A stretch of DNA of 51,235 nucleotides, taken from positions 1 to 51,235 of the forward strand of contig MCFG01000447.1 of the NCBI GenBank assembly GCA_002104895.1, written 5' to 3'. A model generated the notes under the pieces. The model was not told the DNA's origin. It did not search any database and saw only the letters and a program-made list of their open reading frames with translations. Positions 1 to 10,930 of this stretch are shown here, piece by piece. The first letter of the stretch is position 1. Every line of letters begins with the position of its first letter. The stretch is from Anaeromyces robustus (taxonomy: Eukaryota; Neocallimastigomycota; Neocallimastigomycetes; Neocallimastigales; Neocallimastigaceae). Both the position numbers and the translations under genes were made by a program.

Positions 1-2
1 AT

Positions 3-455
3 ACTGACTCTGATTATGCTGGAGATATTAAAGATAGAAAGTCTACCTCAGGAAACATAATTTTAATGGGTAATAATCCTATTTGTTGGGCAAGTAAAAA
101 ACAATCTATTGTGGCTACTTCCACTGCTGAAGCAGAATATGTAAGTACTTCTGAATGCATAAAGAAAATTTTATGGATCAGAAATATATTACAAGAGTTA
201 CTTAAATTTAATAAACCAATAAAAATCTATACTGACAATCTAGCAAGTTTAAGAAATATTGAAAATGATGAAATTAATCCTAAATTAAGACACTTAGCTG
301 TAAAATATTTCTTTGACAAGGACAATATTGAAAAAGGAAAAGTAAAGTTATACTATATTGACACTACACGTATGTTAGCAGATATATTGACAAAACATGT
401 TAATGGTACTAAAATGACTAACTTCACAAACATAGTTTTTTCTAAGAAAAACTAG
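3..455 (+). CDS. Ty1/copia polyprotein, C-terminal RNase H end (partial)
   Basis: The frame is open from the left edge to the TAG at 453-455, so the true start is outside the window. It encodes the RNase H end of a Ty1/copia Pol polyprotein, which degrades the RNA strand during reverse transcription. Visible family hallmarks are DSDYAGD followed by RKSTSG, the block CWASKKQSIVATSTAEAEY, the YTDN acidic motif and a closing ADILTKHV (the usual copia 'ADIFTK' motif). The expected acidic residues (Asp in DSDYAGD, Glu in AEAEY, Asp in YTDN) are all present. No stop interrupts the visible part, so the element may be fairly young. A polypurine tract and LTR start follow within 14 bases, as expected for a copia 3' end. 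Confidence 0.93.
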   Translation, partial: TDSDYAGDIKDRKSTSGNIILMGNNPICWASKKQSIVATSTAEAEYVSTSECIKKILWIRNILQELLKFNKPIKIYTDNLASLRNIENDEINPKLRHLAVKYFFDKDNIEKGKVKLYYIDTTRMLADILTKHVNGTKMTNFTNIVFSKKN

Positions 456-468
456 TTTGAGGGGGGAA
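456..468 (+). promoter_or_regulatory. Polypurine tract of copia element
   Basis: The run TTTGAGGGGGGAA lies directly between the Pol stop codon and the LTR start TGTTAGAATA. It is the plus-strand primer site for reverse transcription. Its position between RNase H and LTR fits Ty1/copia organisation. Confidence 0.85.
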
Positions 469-525
469 TGTTAGAATAATTAATAAAGTTACAAATAATT
501 TAATGTACAATAAGTTTATTTTAAT

Positions 526-534
526 GTATTGATC
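526..534. repeat. Left 9-bp target-site duplication of MULE
   Basis: GTATTGATC, repeated exactly at 2042-2050, brackets the DNA transposon. Nine bases is the typical TSD length for Mutator-like elements. Confidence 0.88.
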
Positions 535-541
535 GGGAGAA

Positions 542-571
542 GTGCATTTCGGAATCGTGCATTTCGGAATC
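542..571 (+). repeat. Left TIR: two tandem 15-mers
   Basis: Two exact tandem copies of GTGCATTTCGGAATC (542-556, 557-571) followed by a degenerate third start (GTACATT). They mirror the right-hand array in inverted orientation. Iterated motifs inside a TIR are plausible transposase-binding sites. Confidence 0.85.
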
Positions 572-672
572 GTACATTATTGTATGTGGCTTGATGATAA
601 AATATTTTATAGCCACATTTATCAAAAATAAATAAATAAATAAATATATAAATAACTAAATAAAATCTAAAT

Positions 673-945
673 AATATTTTATTAATAATCTTTTAAATAA
701 TATTTTGTTAAAAATTGTATTATAAAAAAGGACTTGTTCTGTTATCATTAAATAAATAAAACTATTATAATTATTAAATAAATAATTATTGTAATAAATA
801 ATAAATAAATAAATAAATAAATACATAAATAATTAAATAAAATTAAATATTATTTTATTAATAATCTTTTAAATAATATTTTGTTAAAAATTGTATATAA
901 AAAAGGACTTGTTCTGTTATCATTAAATAAATAAAACTATTATAT
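673..945. repeat. ~100-bp direct duplication inside the MULE
   Basis: About 100 bp around 673-775, including AAAAAAGGACTTGTTCTGTT, recurs almost unchanged at about 849-945. The spacer is rich in AAAT units. The second copy runs into the transposase remnant. Confidence 0.8.
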
Positions 946-1320
946 ATTAAAAATAATTATTTACATAAATATAATACTAATTATTGGAATTATTATAAGA
1001 ATATGGAGCATATAACAAATAATGCTTCAGAATCTTTTAATAATTACTTAAATAATTTATTTCCAAAAAAACCTTCATTTTTTAAATTAATTTATATATT
1101 AAAAAAAGAAGAATCCTTATCCTACAATGATTACGAAAGGAGAATTAATGGAATCTGGAGAAAAAAACAAAAAATAATTAGAAAGACTGATGAAATAAAA
1201 AATATAATTGAAAATTATAAATATATGGAAAAAGATTATATTTATAATGGATATGATAAAAAAGATATTGTTGAATTATGGTATAATTGCTTAATTGATT
1301 TAAATAATAAAAAATACTAA
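931..1320 (+). pseudogene. MULE transposase, C-terminal fragment
   Basis: The frame is open from 931 after a TAA at 928-930; the first ATG is at 1003 and the stop is at 1318-1320. The peptide contains TNNASESFNNYLNNLFPKK followed by a Lys-rich helix-prone stretch (WRKKQKIIRKTDEIK). The asparagine-rich 'TNN..ES.N..LN..F' block is what I expect near the C-terminus of MULE transposases that attack eukaryotic host DNA. No DDE catalytic region is present upstream; the duplicated AT-rich DNA replaces it. It is a broken transposase tail. The MULE assignment agrees with the 9-bp target duplication; the protein-level match is from memory of the family. Confidence 0.65.
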
Positions 1321-1974
1321 TTTTTTATTATAAATTAGTATTTTTCTAACCTTTTTATATTATATGTTATGCTTAATTATTGTTCTTGTAACAATATAAG
1401 GAAATAAAATTACTTTAAGATTTTTTTAGCTAGTTTTTAGCTAAATTATATCTAAAACTGATCTATTTAACTATAATTAAAATATAATTAATATCAATAT
1501 CAAAATTTTTAGTATAAAAATATTATTAATATCAATGTCAATCTTATTTAGCAAAAATAATAATATCAATTATGTTTAAAAAATCATTAAATAAATATTT
1601 TTTTATTTTTTATTATTTTATTAAAATTTTAGTTATTATTATTACAATTTAATAATAAAATAAATTAAAATATTTTATATAAATAATTTTAAATATAAAT
1701 GAAAAATATTATAAAATATTAAATAAAATAAAAGACTTTGAAAAAATATGATTTTTGTTTGTTTGTAAAAGTTAAAGAACTTGAATCTTTCTTTTTTAAA
1801 TTTTTTTTGTATTCTTTTGTATTTTTTTTTCAATTCTTTGATTTTATTATAATTTTTTTAATTATTTTTATTTCATTTTATTCCATTTTTTAATTTGTAA
1901 TTATTAATTATAATTTTTAATTATTATTTATTTATTTATTCATTTATTTAATATATAAAATTTCATGCGCCACA

Positions 1975-2034
1975 GATTCCGAAATGCACAATTCCGAAAT
2001 GCACGATTCCGAAATGCACGATTGCGAAATGCAC
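1975..2034 (-). repeat. Right TIR: four tandem 15-mers
   Basis: Four head-to-tail copies of GATTCCGAAATGCAC, two of them with one substitution, ending 7 bases from the element boundary. They are the reverse complement of the left TIR units. The unequal copy number (two left, four right) shows that the iterated units expand or contract independently. Confidence 0.85.
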
Positions 2035-2041
2035 CACATTC

Positions 2042-2050
2042 GTATTGATC
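2042..2050. repeat. Right 9-bp target-site duplication of MULE
   Basis: GTATTGATC, identical to 526-534. Copia LTR sequence resumes immediately after it. Confidence 0.88.
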
Positions 2051-2171
2051 ATGTATTTAAATTTAATGTAATAAACAAATGTTAAACGAGTGTACTTTAA
2101 CTTAATAAATTAATTGTAATAAATAAATAAATGAATAAATAATTAATAATTAAATAAATAATATAATAACA

Positions 2172-3085
2172 CGATATTCTCTCGAGTTTCTACCGTTTAA
2201 GCTAGTCAATAGATTAAGAGTCTCATCGACTCTAAAAGAGATTCTTTGAAGATAGAATTTCGTACCGGACAAAGAATATTATGTCAACATGGAAATGATC
2301 TAAGTATTGTGTTTATTGAAAAATTTAAATTATGATGAGTTGCCATTATGTTAGCTTTATAGAGAATTAATCTTGATCTACATTGAAGATGAGTGATCTA
2401 AAATTTTAAAAATGGAAAATCGCGTCAAATATTTAATATTATTATAAAATAAAACCCCCTAAAGAAACTAAATAAAAGTATAATACTAAAATAAAATAAT
2501 TAAGAATATAAGGCTTAAATTACGCGTTAAAGGTTTGGAAGAAACACGTGTAAACAAATAAATTTGAGACTCTTAATAGGAAATTAAATCATTAATTGAT
2601 AAATAAATATAACTTTTGAATATTAAAGGCTATTTTTATATATATAAAGGTTATTTTTCTACAAAAATAATAAAATTTATAATTAAATATGTTAGGACGT
2701 AAAAACCAGTGAGTTAATCCATGAGTTGTCAAGAGTACGTAAAACCAAAGAGGTAAACCATGAGTTGTCAAGATTATAAGGCGTGAATCCCAGTGAGGCT
2801 GCCAAAATATAATATAGGATGGTACAAATAAGTAACCAATCCATAAATAATTTAAATATAGTTTATTTACCCGTAAATAAATATGGTTTTAGGATATTTC
2901 GCCACAAAAATATCATAGGGTAATAATATAGTTTATTAAAATAAATTAAGCTAGTATATACATAAGTGTATATAATTACAATTAATGAAAATAGATTTAT
3001 AGTATATAAAATATTAGTATATAATATAAAATAGTATTTAGTACACATATTCACCAGTAAACCAAATTATCTCTTACAGAATAAT
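2172..3085. other. Gene-free stretch, probable decayed retroelement sequence
   Basis: No convincing reading frame. Composition is less AT-extreme than surrounding spacer, and the segment ends at a second polypurine tract/LTR junction, so it is probably the internal 3' part of another decayed LTR element. It contains a 13-bp inverted pair (ATTAAGAGTCTCA at 2213-2225 and its complement at 2565-2577) and a diverged tandem repeat of about 39 bp at 2697-2775. Confidence 0.45.
2697..2775. repeat. Diverged ~39-bp tandem repeat
   Basis: Two units each start ACGTAAAA(A)CC and end CCATGAGTTGTCAAGA. The units differ at several positions. Function unknown. Confidence 0.7.
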
Positions 3086-3087
3086 TA

Positions 3088-3101
3088 AGTTTAGGGGGGA
3101 G
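3088..3101 (+). promoter_or_regulatory. Second copia-type polypurine tract
   Basis: AGTTTAGGGGGGAG directly precedes TGTTAGAATA, the same arrangement as at 456-468. No intact Pol frame precedes it. Confidence 0.7.
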
Positions 3102-3279
3102 TGTTAGAATATGTGAAATATGTGTTAAATGTATTAAAATGTATTGTATTAAATATAATGTATGAGCCACATTGTATGAATATAAAAGCATGTAATTTAT
3201 ATAATTTAAATATTTGTAACTCTTTATCATAAAAATATATTAATAAAGTTGACATAATATTAAACCCAATTAACTGACT

Positions 3280-3285
<6 letters not shown>
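3102..3285 (+). repeat. Second copia-type LTR, 5' part
   Basis: Begins TGTTAGAATATGTG after the polypurine tract and contains a TATA-box-like TATAAAAG near 3182. Beyond the first ten bases it is unlike the LTR at 469, so it belongs to a different family. A matching TAACA terminus is not visible; the LTR runs into a (TAA)n microsatellite at about 3286 where it is probably truncated. Confidence 0.6.
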
Positions 3286-3316
<31 letters not shown>

Positions 3317-3318
3317 TA

Positions 3319-3353
<35 letters not shown>

Positions 3354-3381
3354 TAGAATAATAAATAATAATAATTATAAT

Positions 3382-3412
<31 letters not shown>
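3286..3412. repeat. (TAA)n microsatellite block
   Basis: Several TAA-repeat tracts interrupted by TATAGAA units. The Ile/Leu-only reading frame across it on the minus strand is an artefact of the repeat. Confidence 0.95.
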
Positions 3413-3463
3413 TTTTTTTTTCTTTTCCTTTTTTTCATTTTTGATTATTCAATATTTAAAATA

Positions 3464-3562
3464 TTAACGGTCATTATTAAACTTTAAAGCTTTAATGTTT
3501 GTATGTGTAATTCGTATGTGAAATTATACATACAAACATTAAAAGTTTAAAGTTTAACGGCC
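3464..3562. repeat. ~100-bp inverted-repeat (MITE-like) element
   Basis: Left arm TTTAATGTTTGTATGT and right arm ACATACAAACATTAAA are inverted copies. The arms continue outward through ACTTTAAAG/CTTTAAAGT and TAACGG(T/C)C blocks, leaving only a short centre. It can fold into one long hairpin. Probably a small MITE or processed relic; no target duplication was identified. Confidence 0.7.
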
Positions 3563-4038
3563 GTTAGTAAAATTTTTAATTTTAATTTTTTTTTTTTATT
3601 TATTTATTATTAAGGGATTATTAATATTATTAATTATTAAATTATTTTTTTTTTTTTAGATTTAATATATTAAAAATATTATTAAAATAGTATTAATTTT
3701 TTACTATGACAATTATAGAAAAAAAAATTTTTTTTTCTTTTTTTTTTTTTTAATAATTATTCTTATTATTAATTAATAATTTATTTATTATTATTAAATA
3801 TTATTTACTATTATTCATTATTTATTATTATTATTTATTAAAAGTAAATGAAATATTAAATAAAAAAAAGAAAAAAGAAAAAAGAAAAAATATTATATTA
3901 AATAAATTAAATAAACAAAAAAAAAAAAACCCAAATTTTTTAATATAAAAAAAAAATAATTTTTTTTTTCTTTTTTTTTTTTTAATTTCTATTTTTATTT
4001 ATTTTTAATACAATTTTATACTACTTTTAGTAAATAAG
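3563..4038. other. AT-rich spacer, no gene seen
   Basis: Poly-T, poly-A and ATT/TAAA tracts only. Confidence 0.85.
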
Positions 4039-4047
4039 AAAGAAAAG
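4039..4047. repeat. Left 9-bp TSD of non-autonomous element
   Basis: AAAGAAAAG, repeated exactly at 4612-4620. Confidence 0.75.
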
Positions 4048-4611
4048 CTGAGTGTAGCATTTCGGCAATGTACATGAAATTTTTTGCATTGACAGGTCCT
4101 TTACGCCACATTTCATATTTTAAATTTATATAAATATTTTTTGACGCCACATTTATATAAAAAATTTTTAAGAGAGTTTATATACTAGTACTTGTATATT
4201 AAAACATTTCTTATTTATTTCATAATTTAAAGAATTATAAATATAAATTTTAAATTTCACTTAATATTTTATTTATTTCATAATTTAAAGAATTATAAAT
4301 ATAAATTTTAAATTTCACTTAATATTTTTTTTATTTCATAATTTAAAGAATTATAAATATAAATTTTAAATTTCACATAATATTTTATTTATTTCATAAG
4401 TTAAATAAAAAAAAAAAAGAAATATTAATAAAAAGAAGATACCACTAATAAATTGGTTTCATAAATCAATAATAAATAAAATATTGATTTTAATAATATA
4501 ATAAATTTTTTATTTATTTATTTTATAAGCCACAATATAATACATTTAAATAATACGTTATTTTAATGCGCGATACATTTACGAAATACATTGCCGAAAT
4601 GCACACTTCCC
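4048..4611. mobile_element. Non-autonomous MULE-related element, 564 bp
   Basis: The ends form an imperfect terminal inverted repeat around GCATTTCGGCAATGTA, and a 9-bp duplication AAAGAAAAG flanks them. As in the element at 535-2041, the GCATTTCGG core starts nine bases inside each end, so the two elements are probably relatives sharing a transposase. There is no coding capacity. The centre is a three-fold 58-bp tandem repeat. The outermost nine bases of the two ends hardly match each other, so the boundary relies on the target duplication and core spacing. Confidence 0.72.
4211..4400. repeat. 58-bp tandem repeat, about 3.2 units
   Basis: The block TTCATAATTTAAAGAATTAT recurs with its CATAATTT at 4221, 4279 and 4337, and a diverged copy at 4395, a constant 58-bp step. 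The first three units are nearly identical. Confidence 0.92.
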
Positions 4612-4620
4612 AAAGAAAAG
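4612..4620. repeat. Right 9-bp TSD of non-autonomous element
   Basis: AAAGAAAAG, identical to 4039-4047. Confidence 0.75.
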
Positions 4621-5402
4621 TAATCATTATTAATTATTATTAAATAAATAAATAAATAAATAAATAATAAATAAAAAGAATTTAATTATTTTAAATCAAT
4701 ATATTTTTTTATTTTTTTTACCAATGTATATAATAAATTTTTTACTCAAGTAAAAATAGAGATAAAAAAGATTTATTATTATCATTAAATAATAATAATA
4801 ATTATAAATAATAAAGAGAGATTTGTTTTTTTTTTTTATATTTTTTTTTATTATTTATTTATTTATATTTATAAAATTAGAAAAAAAAAAGGAAATATTT
4901 ATATTTTTTGTATATAAATACTATTGTATAAAAAGAAAATTATAATAAGAAAAAAAAAAAAAAAATAAATGAAAATACGTTTTATCTAATAATATTTTAT
5001 AAATATTATTATATAATTATTGATTATTGAATATTAATTCTTATTAAACTATATTTATATATATATGTTTTTTTTTCTTTCTTTCTTTTTTTAATATTAT
5101 ACAAATATATATATATAAATATTTTAAATAAATTATTATTATTATTATAAATAGTAATAAATTCATATTAAATCATATAAAAAGTTTATATGATTTAATA
5201 TGAATTTATTAAATCTAGTTTTTTATCCTAAATTATTTATTACTATTTTTTTCTTTTTCTTTTTATTTTTTATAATATTAATATATATATATTTTTCTCT
5301 CTATCTCTATCTATAATAATAATACTATACAATAAAAAAAAAATTTTTTTTCTTCCATTTTAATAAATTTTGTTGATATATATTATTAACTACTTATTAA
5401 AT
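4621..5402. other. AT-rich spacer downstream of 5403-6578 gene
   Basis: No gene seen. Homopolymers and ATT/TAAA tracts, plus the hairpin at 5155-5211. Confidence 0.8.
5155..5211. repeat. Perfect 27-bp inverted repeat with 3-base loop
   Basis: The arm starting TAATAAATTCATATTAAATC (5155-5181) is followed by AAG and its exact complement (5185-5211). It lies about 190 bases beyond the stop of the minus-strand gene at 5403. In RNA it would form a long hairpin in or just past the 3' UTR. Whether it acts in 3'-end formation is unknown. Confidence 0.8.
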
Positions 5403-6578
5403 CTAATATTGTGGAGCACTATTTACAGGAACATAATTATTTCCACCTTGAACAGCATTATTCATTGGTGCTGCTGGATTAACAAATTGAGGATCTGATA
5501 CTACTGGTTGTGGTACGTTATAACTTTGACTTGTTTGATTATAATTTTGGTCATAATTTTGATCATATCCTTGGGTAGTTTGTGGATAATTTGGATCATA
5601 TCCTTGAGTGGTTTGAGGATAATTTGGATCATATCCTTGTTGTTGTCCATAACTTTGATCATAATCTTGTTGAGCTGGTTGTGCATAACCTTGGTCATAA
5701 CCTTGTCCTTGGTCATAACCTTGTCCTTGATCATATCCTTGGGCATATCCTTGAGAATAAGTATTACCATATTCTTGATATGTTGTAGTAGTTGGAGCGG
5801 CACTTATACCATAATTAGTAAACATATTATCATCGTTTTGATATATATTTTCAAATTTATCTTGCATTTCCTTAGATCTTTTCTTCTTTCTTATTACAAA
5901 GAATATCACACATGCAACAGCTACAGCAGCTATAACTATACTGTAGGTTGGAATATTAATACCTTTACCTTTTTTATCTCCACCTTTTACTTCTGTTGAA
6001 TTATTATCAATCGTTGAATTACTTAATAACTTTTGATTATTAACAGTTGGTAATGTTTGTTGAGTTGTTGTAGGAAGTTGTTTGGTAGTGGTAATAATAG
6101 TAGGAAGTGTTTTTGTAGAAATTATAGTAGGAAGTGTTTTTGTAGAAATTATAGTAGGAAGTGTTTTTGTAGTATGTTGATTTCCAAATGGTGAATTGTT
6201 TCCCATTGAACCATTTCCAAAAGGATTATTATTATTTCCAAATCCATCTTGATTATTGTTTTGATTATTGTTTTGGTTGTTGTTTTGATTATTATTTTGA
6301 TTATTATTTTGATTATTATTTTGATTATTATCTTGATTATTTTGGTCATTATCGTTCTTATTTTTATCTTTACCTAATCCTTTAAGAAAATCTATAAAAT
6401 CAAAATCATCCTTTTTTTTATCAGTATCGTTGTCACCTATTCCAGTATCAAAACCTCCATTACCAAAGTCATTATGATGATTCCATGAATCATCTTGAAA
6501 ATATTTGTCATTATGATGATTCCATGAATCATCTTGAAAATATTTATTATTATCTTGACCAATAGGTAAAAATGACAT
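5403..6578 (-). CDS. Single-pass membrane protein with Q/N-rich ectodomain and prion-like tail
   Basis: A 391-residue intact frame, unrecognised function. From the N-terminus: a duplicated KYFQDDSWNHHND unit (12-24, 25-37); an Asp/Gly-rich stretch; an NNNQ repeat (about 80-110); three tandem TKTLPTIIS units (138-162) in a Thr/Pro-rich stalk; a hydrophobic segment (TYSIVIAAVAVACVIFFVI, 211-229) followed by RKKKR; and a Tyr/Gln/Gly/Pro-rich tail with GYDQGQ and GYDPNYPQTTQ repeats (270-350). The basic block after the helix predicts a cytosolic C-terminus and external N-terminus. No cleavable signal peptide is seen. The layout, and the closing NNYVPVN that resembles the NYVPVYIPVN motif, suggest distant kinship with the proteins at 10931-13471 and 15946-17250. 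The Q/Y-rich tail resembles phase-separating prion-like domains; that is inference. Confidence 0.85.
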   Translation of the reverse strand: MSFLPIGQDNNKYFQDDSWNHHNDKYFQDDSWNHHNDFGNGGFDTGIGDNDTDKKKDDFDFIDFLKGLGKDKNKNDNDQNNQDNNQNNNQNNNQNNNQNNNQNNNQNNNQDGFGNNNNPFGNGSMGNNSPFGNQHTTKTLPTIISTKTLPTIISTKTLPTIITTTKQLPTTTQQTLPTVNNQKLLSNSTIDNNSTEVKGGDKKGKGINIPTYSIVIAAVAVACVIFFVIRKKKRSKEMQDKFENIYQNDDNMFTNYGISAAPTTTTYQEYGNTYSQGYAQGYDQGQGYDQGQGYDQGYAQPAQQDYDQSYGQQQGYDPNYPQTTQGYDPNYPQTTQGYDQNYDQNYNQTSQSYNVPQPVVSDPQFVNPAAPMNNAVQGGNNYVPVNSAPQY

Positions 6579-9080
<2,502 letters not shown>

Positions 9081-9485
9081 TTAAATTTATTTATTAAAAA
9101 TGTCGACCAGTTTCTATCCTGGTTGTTAAGGCGTTTCCTTAGCATACATAAGGCTTCTGGATCGACACCGCATCTACCCCAAGCAAAGTGGTTTTCTCCT
9201 TCACGGGTTTTACACTGTGGCAAGGTAGTGCACAGGTATAGTATTTGAGGCGTAGCTACTCACGCCTCATTAAATAATATAAGTATATGAGTAGATCTTT
9301 AAGTCTAATAATGTGGGGTGCGGCTCTAAATTATTGGGCGGTTTCCTTGGTGACTACTATTCATATGTGGGGCTTGTAGACTGGACCCGTTATTAAGTTA
9401 GCGTTAGGGTTTAAGTACAATTGTAAAATATATGAATATACCAAGGGCGTCGACGCCGAAAAGGTAAGGCAGGGAATTTAATTCC
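9081..9485 (-). other. Relatively GC-rich island of unknown origin
   Basis: About 400 bp with clearly higher GC than any neighbour and almost no AT microsatellite. It contains a hairpin GAGGCGT/ACGCCTC (9247-9253, 9262-9268), a 12-bp palindrome GGCGTCGACGCC (9446-9457), and just beyond it TCATGTGA/TCACATGA (9493-9512). On the minus strand a 61-codon frame (9038-9223) carries QCKTREGENHFAWGRCGVDP. The minus-strand end runs into AATAAATAAATTTAATAAA, like the tail of a non-LTR retrotransposon or SINE. GTCGATCCA on that strand loosely resembles a Pol III B box. A retroposon tail or structured RNA is possible; none is proven, and the strand is tentative. Confidence 0.4.
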
Positions 9486-9623
9486 GATACATTCATGTGA
9501 AAAATCACATGATAAGTCTAAAAAAAAATATTTATTAAAAAAATAGAAAAATAAGAAAAAATAACTCCTTTTCATTAAGTAAAATAATAATAATAATAAT
9601 AATAATGATAATAAATAATAATA

Positions 9624-9666
<43 letters not shown>

Positions 9667-9938
9667 TAAAAATATTAATATTAATAATATTTTAATTTTT
9701 ATTGTCATAATAATAAAACTAATTTTTTATTCATTTTTTTATTTATAATTATTGCTATTATTATTACTATTTATTATTACTATTATTAATACTAAAAGAA
9801 TATTATAAAAATTTTTTAAATTTATAAAGATAATAAATTTTATTATATTATTTATTTATGATGACGTAATAATTAAAGTTATATTTATCAAAATAAAAAA
9901 TTGAAAATTTTATTTTATAATAAAAAGTAAATAATAAC

Positions 9939-9979
<41 letters not shown>

Positions 9980-10114
9980 GTTAATAATAATAAATAATAA
10001 TTATAATCAATGGTAAATAAAATAATAAATATATTGCTTTTACTTTTATTATTTTTTATTTTTATTTTTTTATATATATAAATTTTATTATTTATTTTAT
10101 TTAATTTTATTTTT

Positions 10115-10147
<33 letters not shown>

Positions 10148-10930
10148 TATTATTATTTCATTTTGTTTTAATTGGTCTTTATATTTATATATTTAATATT
10201 TAATAAAAATTAGTTCTAATTTTTTTTATTTATAAATAGATGATATTAAAATATATTAATAATATATAAAAATTTTATAAAATATGGATTATATATATAT
10301 TGGTTAAAAAGTAAAATATTACTATTATTAAAGGATTCTATATATATTTATGTTAAAATTATACTATACATAAATAGAATATTATCATTATCATTATGAT
10401 GATTATTAATTTAATATATATTAATATTTTTTGTAGTTTATATATAATGTATAATAAATATCAATCAATAAATATATTTTAAATAAATAATATATAAATT
10501 ATTATATATTATATTTTTAAAAATAAATATTATTATTATTATTATTATTATTTTGAATCATTAATGATATGATATTATAAATATGAATGATATTATCATT
10601 AAAAGTATAATAAAAATTTTTTTAATTTCTTTTTTTTTTTCCTCTTTATATAAATTATTTATTAATAACATAATATATTATTAATTAAATAATTATTTTT
10701 TTTAATAATTAAATTTTATTTTTTTGTTTTAATTTGTTTGTTTAGTTTTTAATATATATATATATGAATGAAATATTTATATAATATTTTTTTTTATTTT
10801 ATTGAATATCACTTTTATAAAAAAAAAAAAAAAAAAAAAGACGATATATTTTTAATTTATAGTAAAGAAAACTATAAAAATAAATATGTATATTCTTTTT
10901 TTTTTTTTTTTTTATCTTTTATTTTTTTTT
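9486..10930. other. AT-rich spacer with TAA/ATT microsatellites
   Basis: TAA-type tracts at about 9587-9665 and 9941-9977 and a long poly-T at about 10121-10145. No gene seen. Confidence 0.85.

Larger units (their letters stand above)
535..2041 (+). mobile_element. Mutator-like (MULE) DNA transposon remnant, 1,507 bp
   Basis: The element is bounded by an exact 9-bp target duplication and by terminal inverted repeats made of iterated 15-mers (GTGCATTTCGGAATC at the left, its reverse complement at the right). Each outer 15-mer has its GCATTTCGG core starting 9 bases inside the end. Inside are an internal direct duplication and the C-terminal part of a transposase frame. The catalytic region of the transposase is absent, so this copy is a deletion derivative that cannot move by itself. 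It landed inside the copia LTR and is therefore younger than that insertion. Confidence 0.85.
469..2171 (+). repeat. Copia 3' LTR, interrupted by a nested DNA transposon
   Basis: The LTR starts TGTTAGAATA right after the polypurine tract. It is broken at 534/535 by the MULE-type element described separately and resumes at 2051. The first TAACA after the insertion, able to pair with the TGTTA start, ends at 2171. Removing the insertion and one target-site copy leaves about 187 bp (66 + 121), a plausible copia LTR length. The start is well supported; the 3' end rests only on the TGTTA...TAACA terminal repeat because the 5' LTR is outside the window. Confidence 0.6.

Noticed and set aside
2213-2577. 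13-bp inverted pair ATTAAGAGTCTCA as possible transposon ends
   Set aside because: No target duplication or coding content was found and the arms are short; it may be coincidence within decayed repeat DNA.
3091-3438. 115-codon minus-strand frame of Leu/Ile runs
   Set aside because: It is the (TAA)n microsatellite read in another frame; no other protein-like content.
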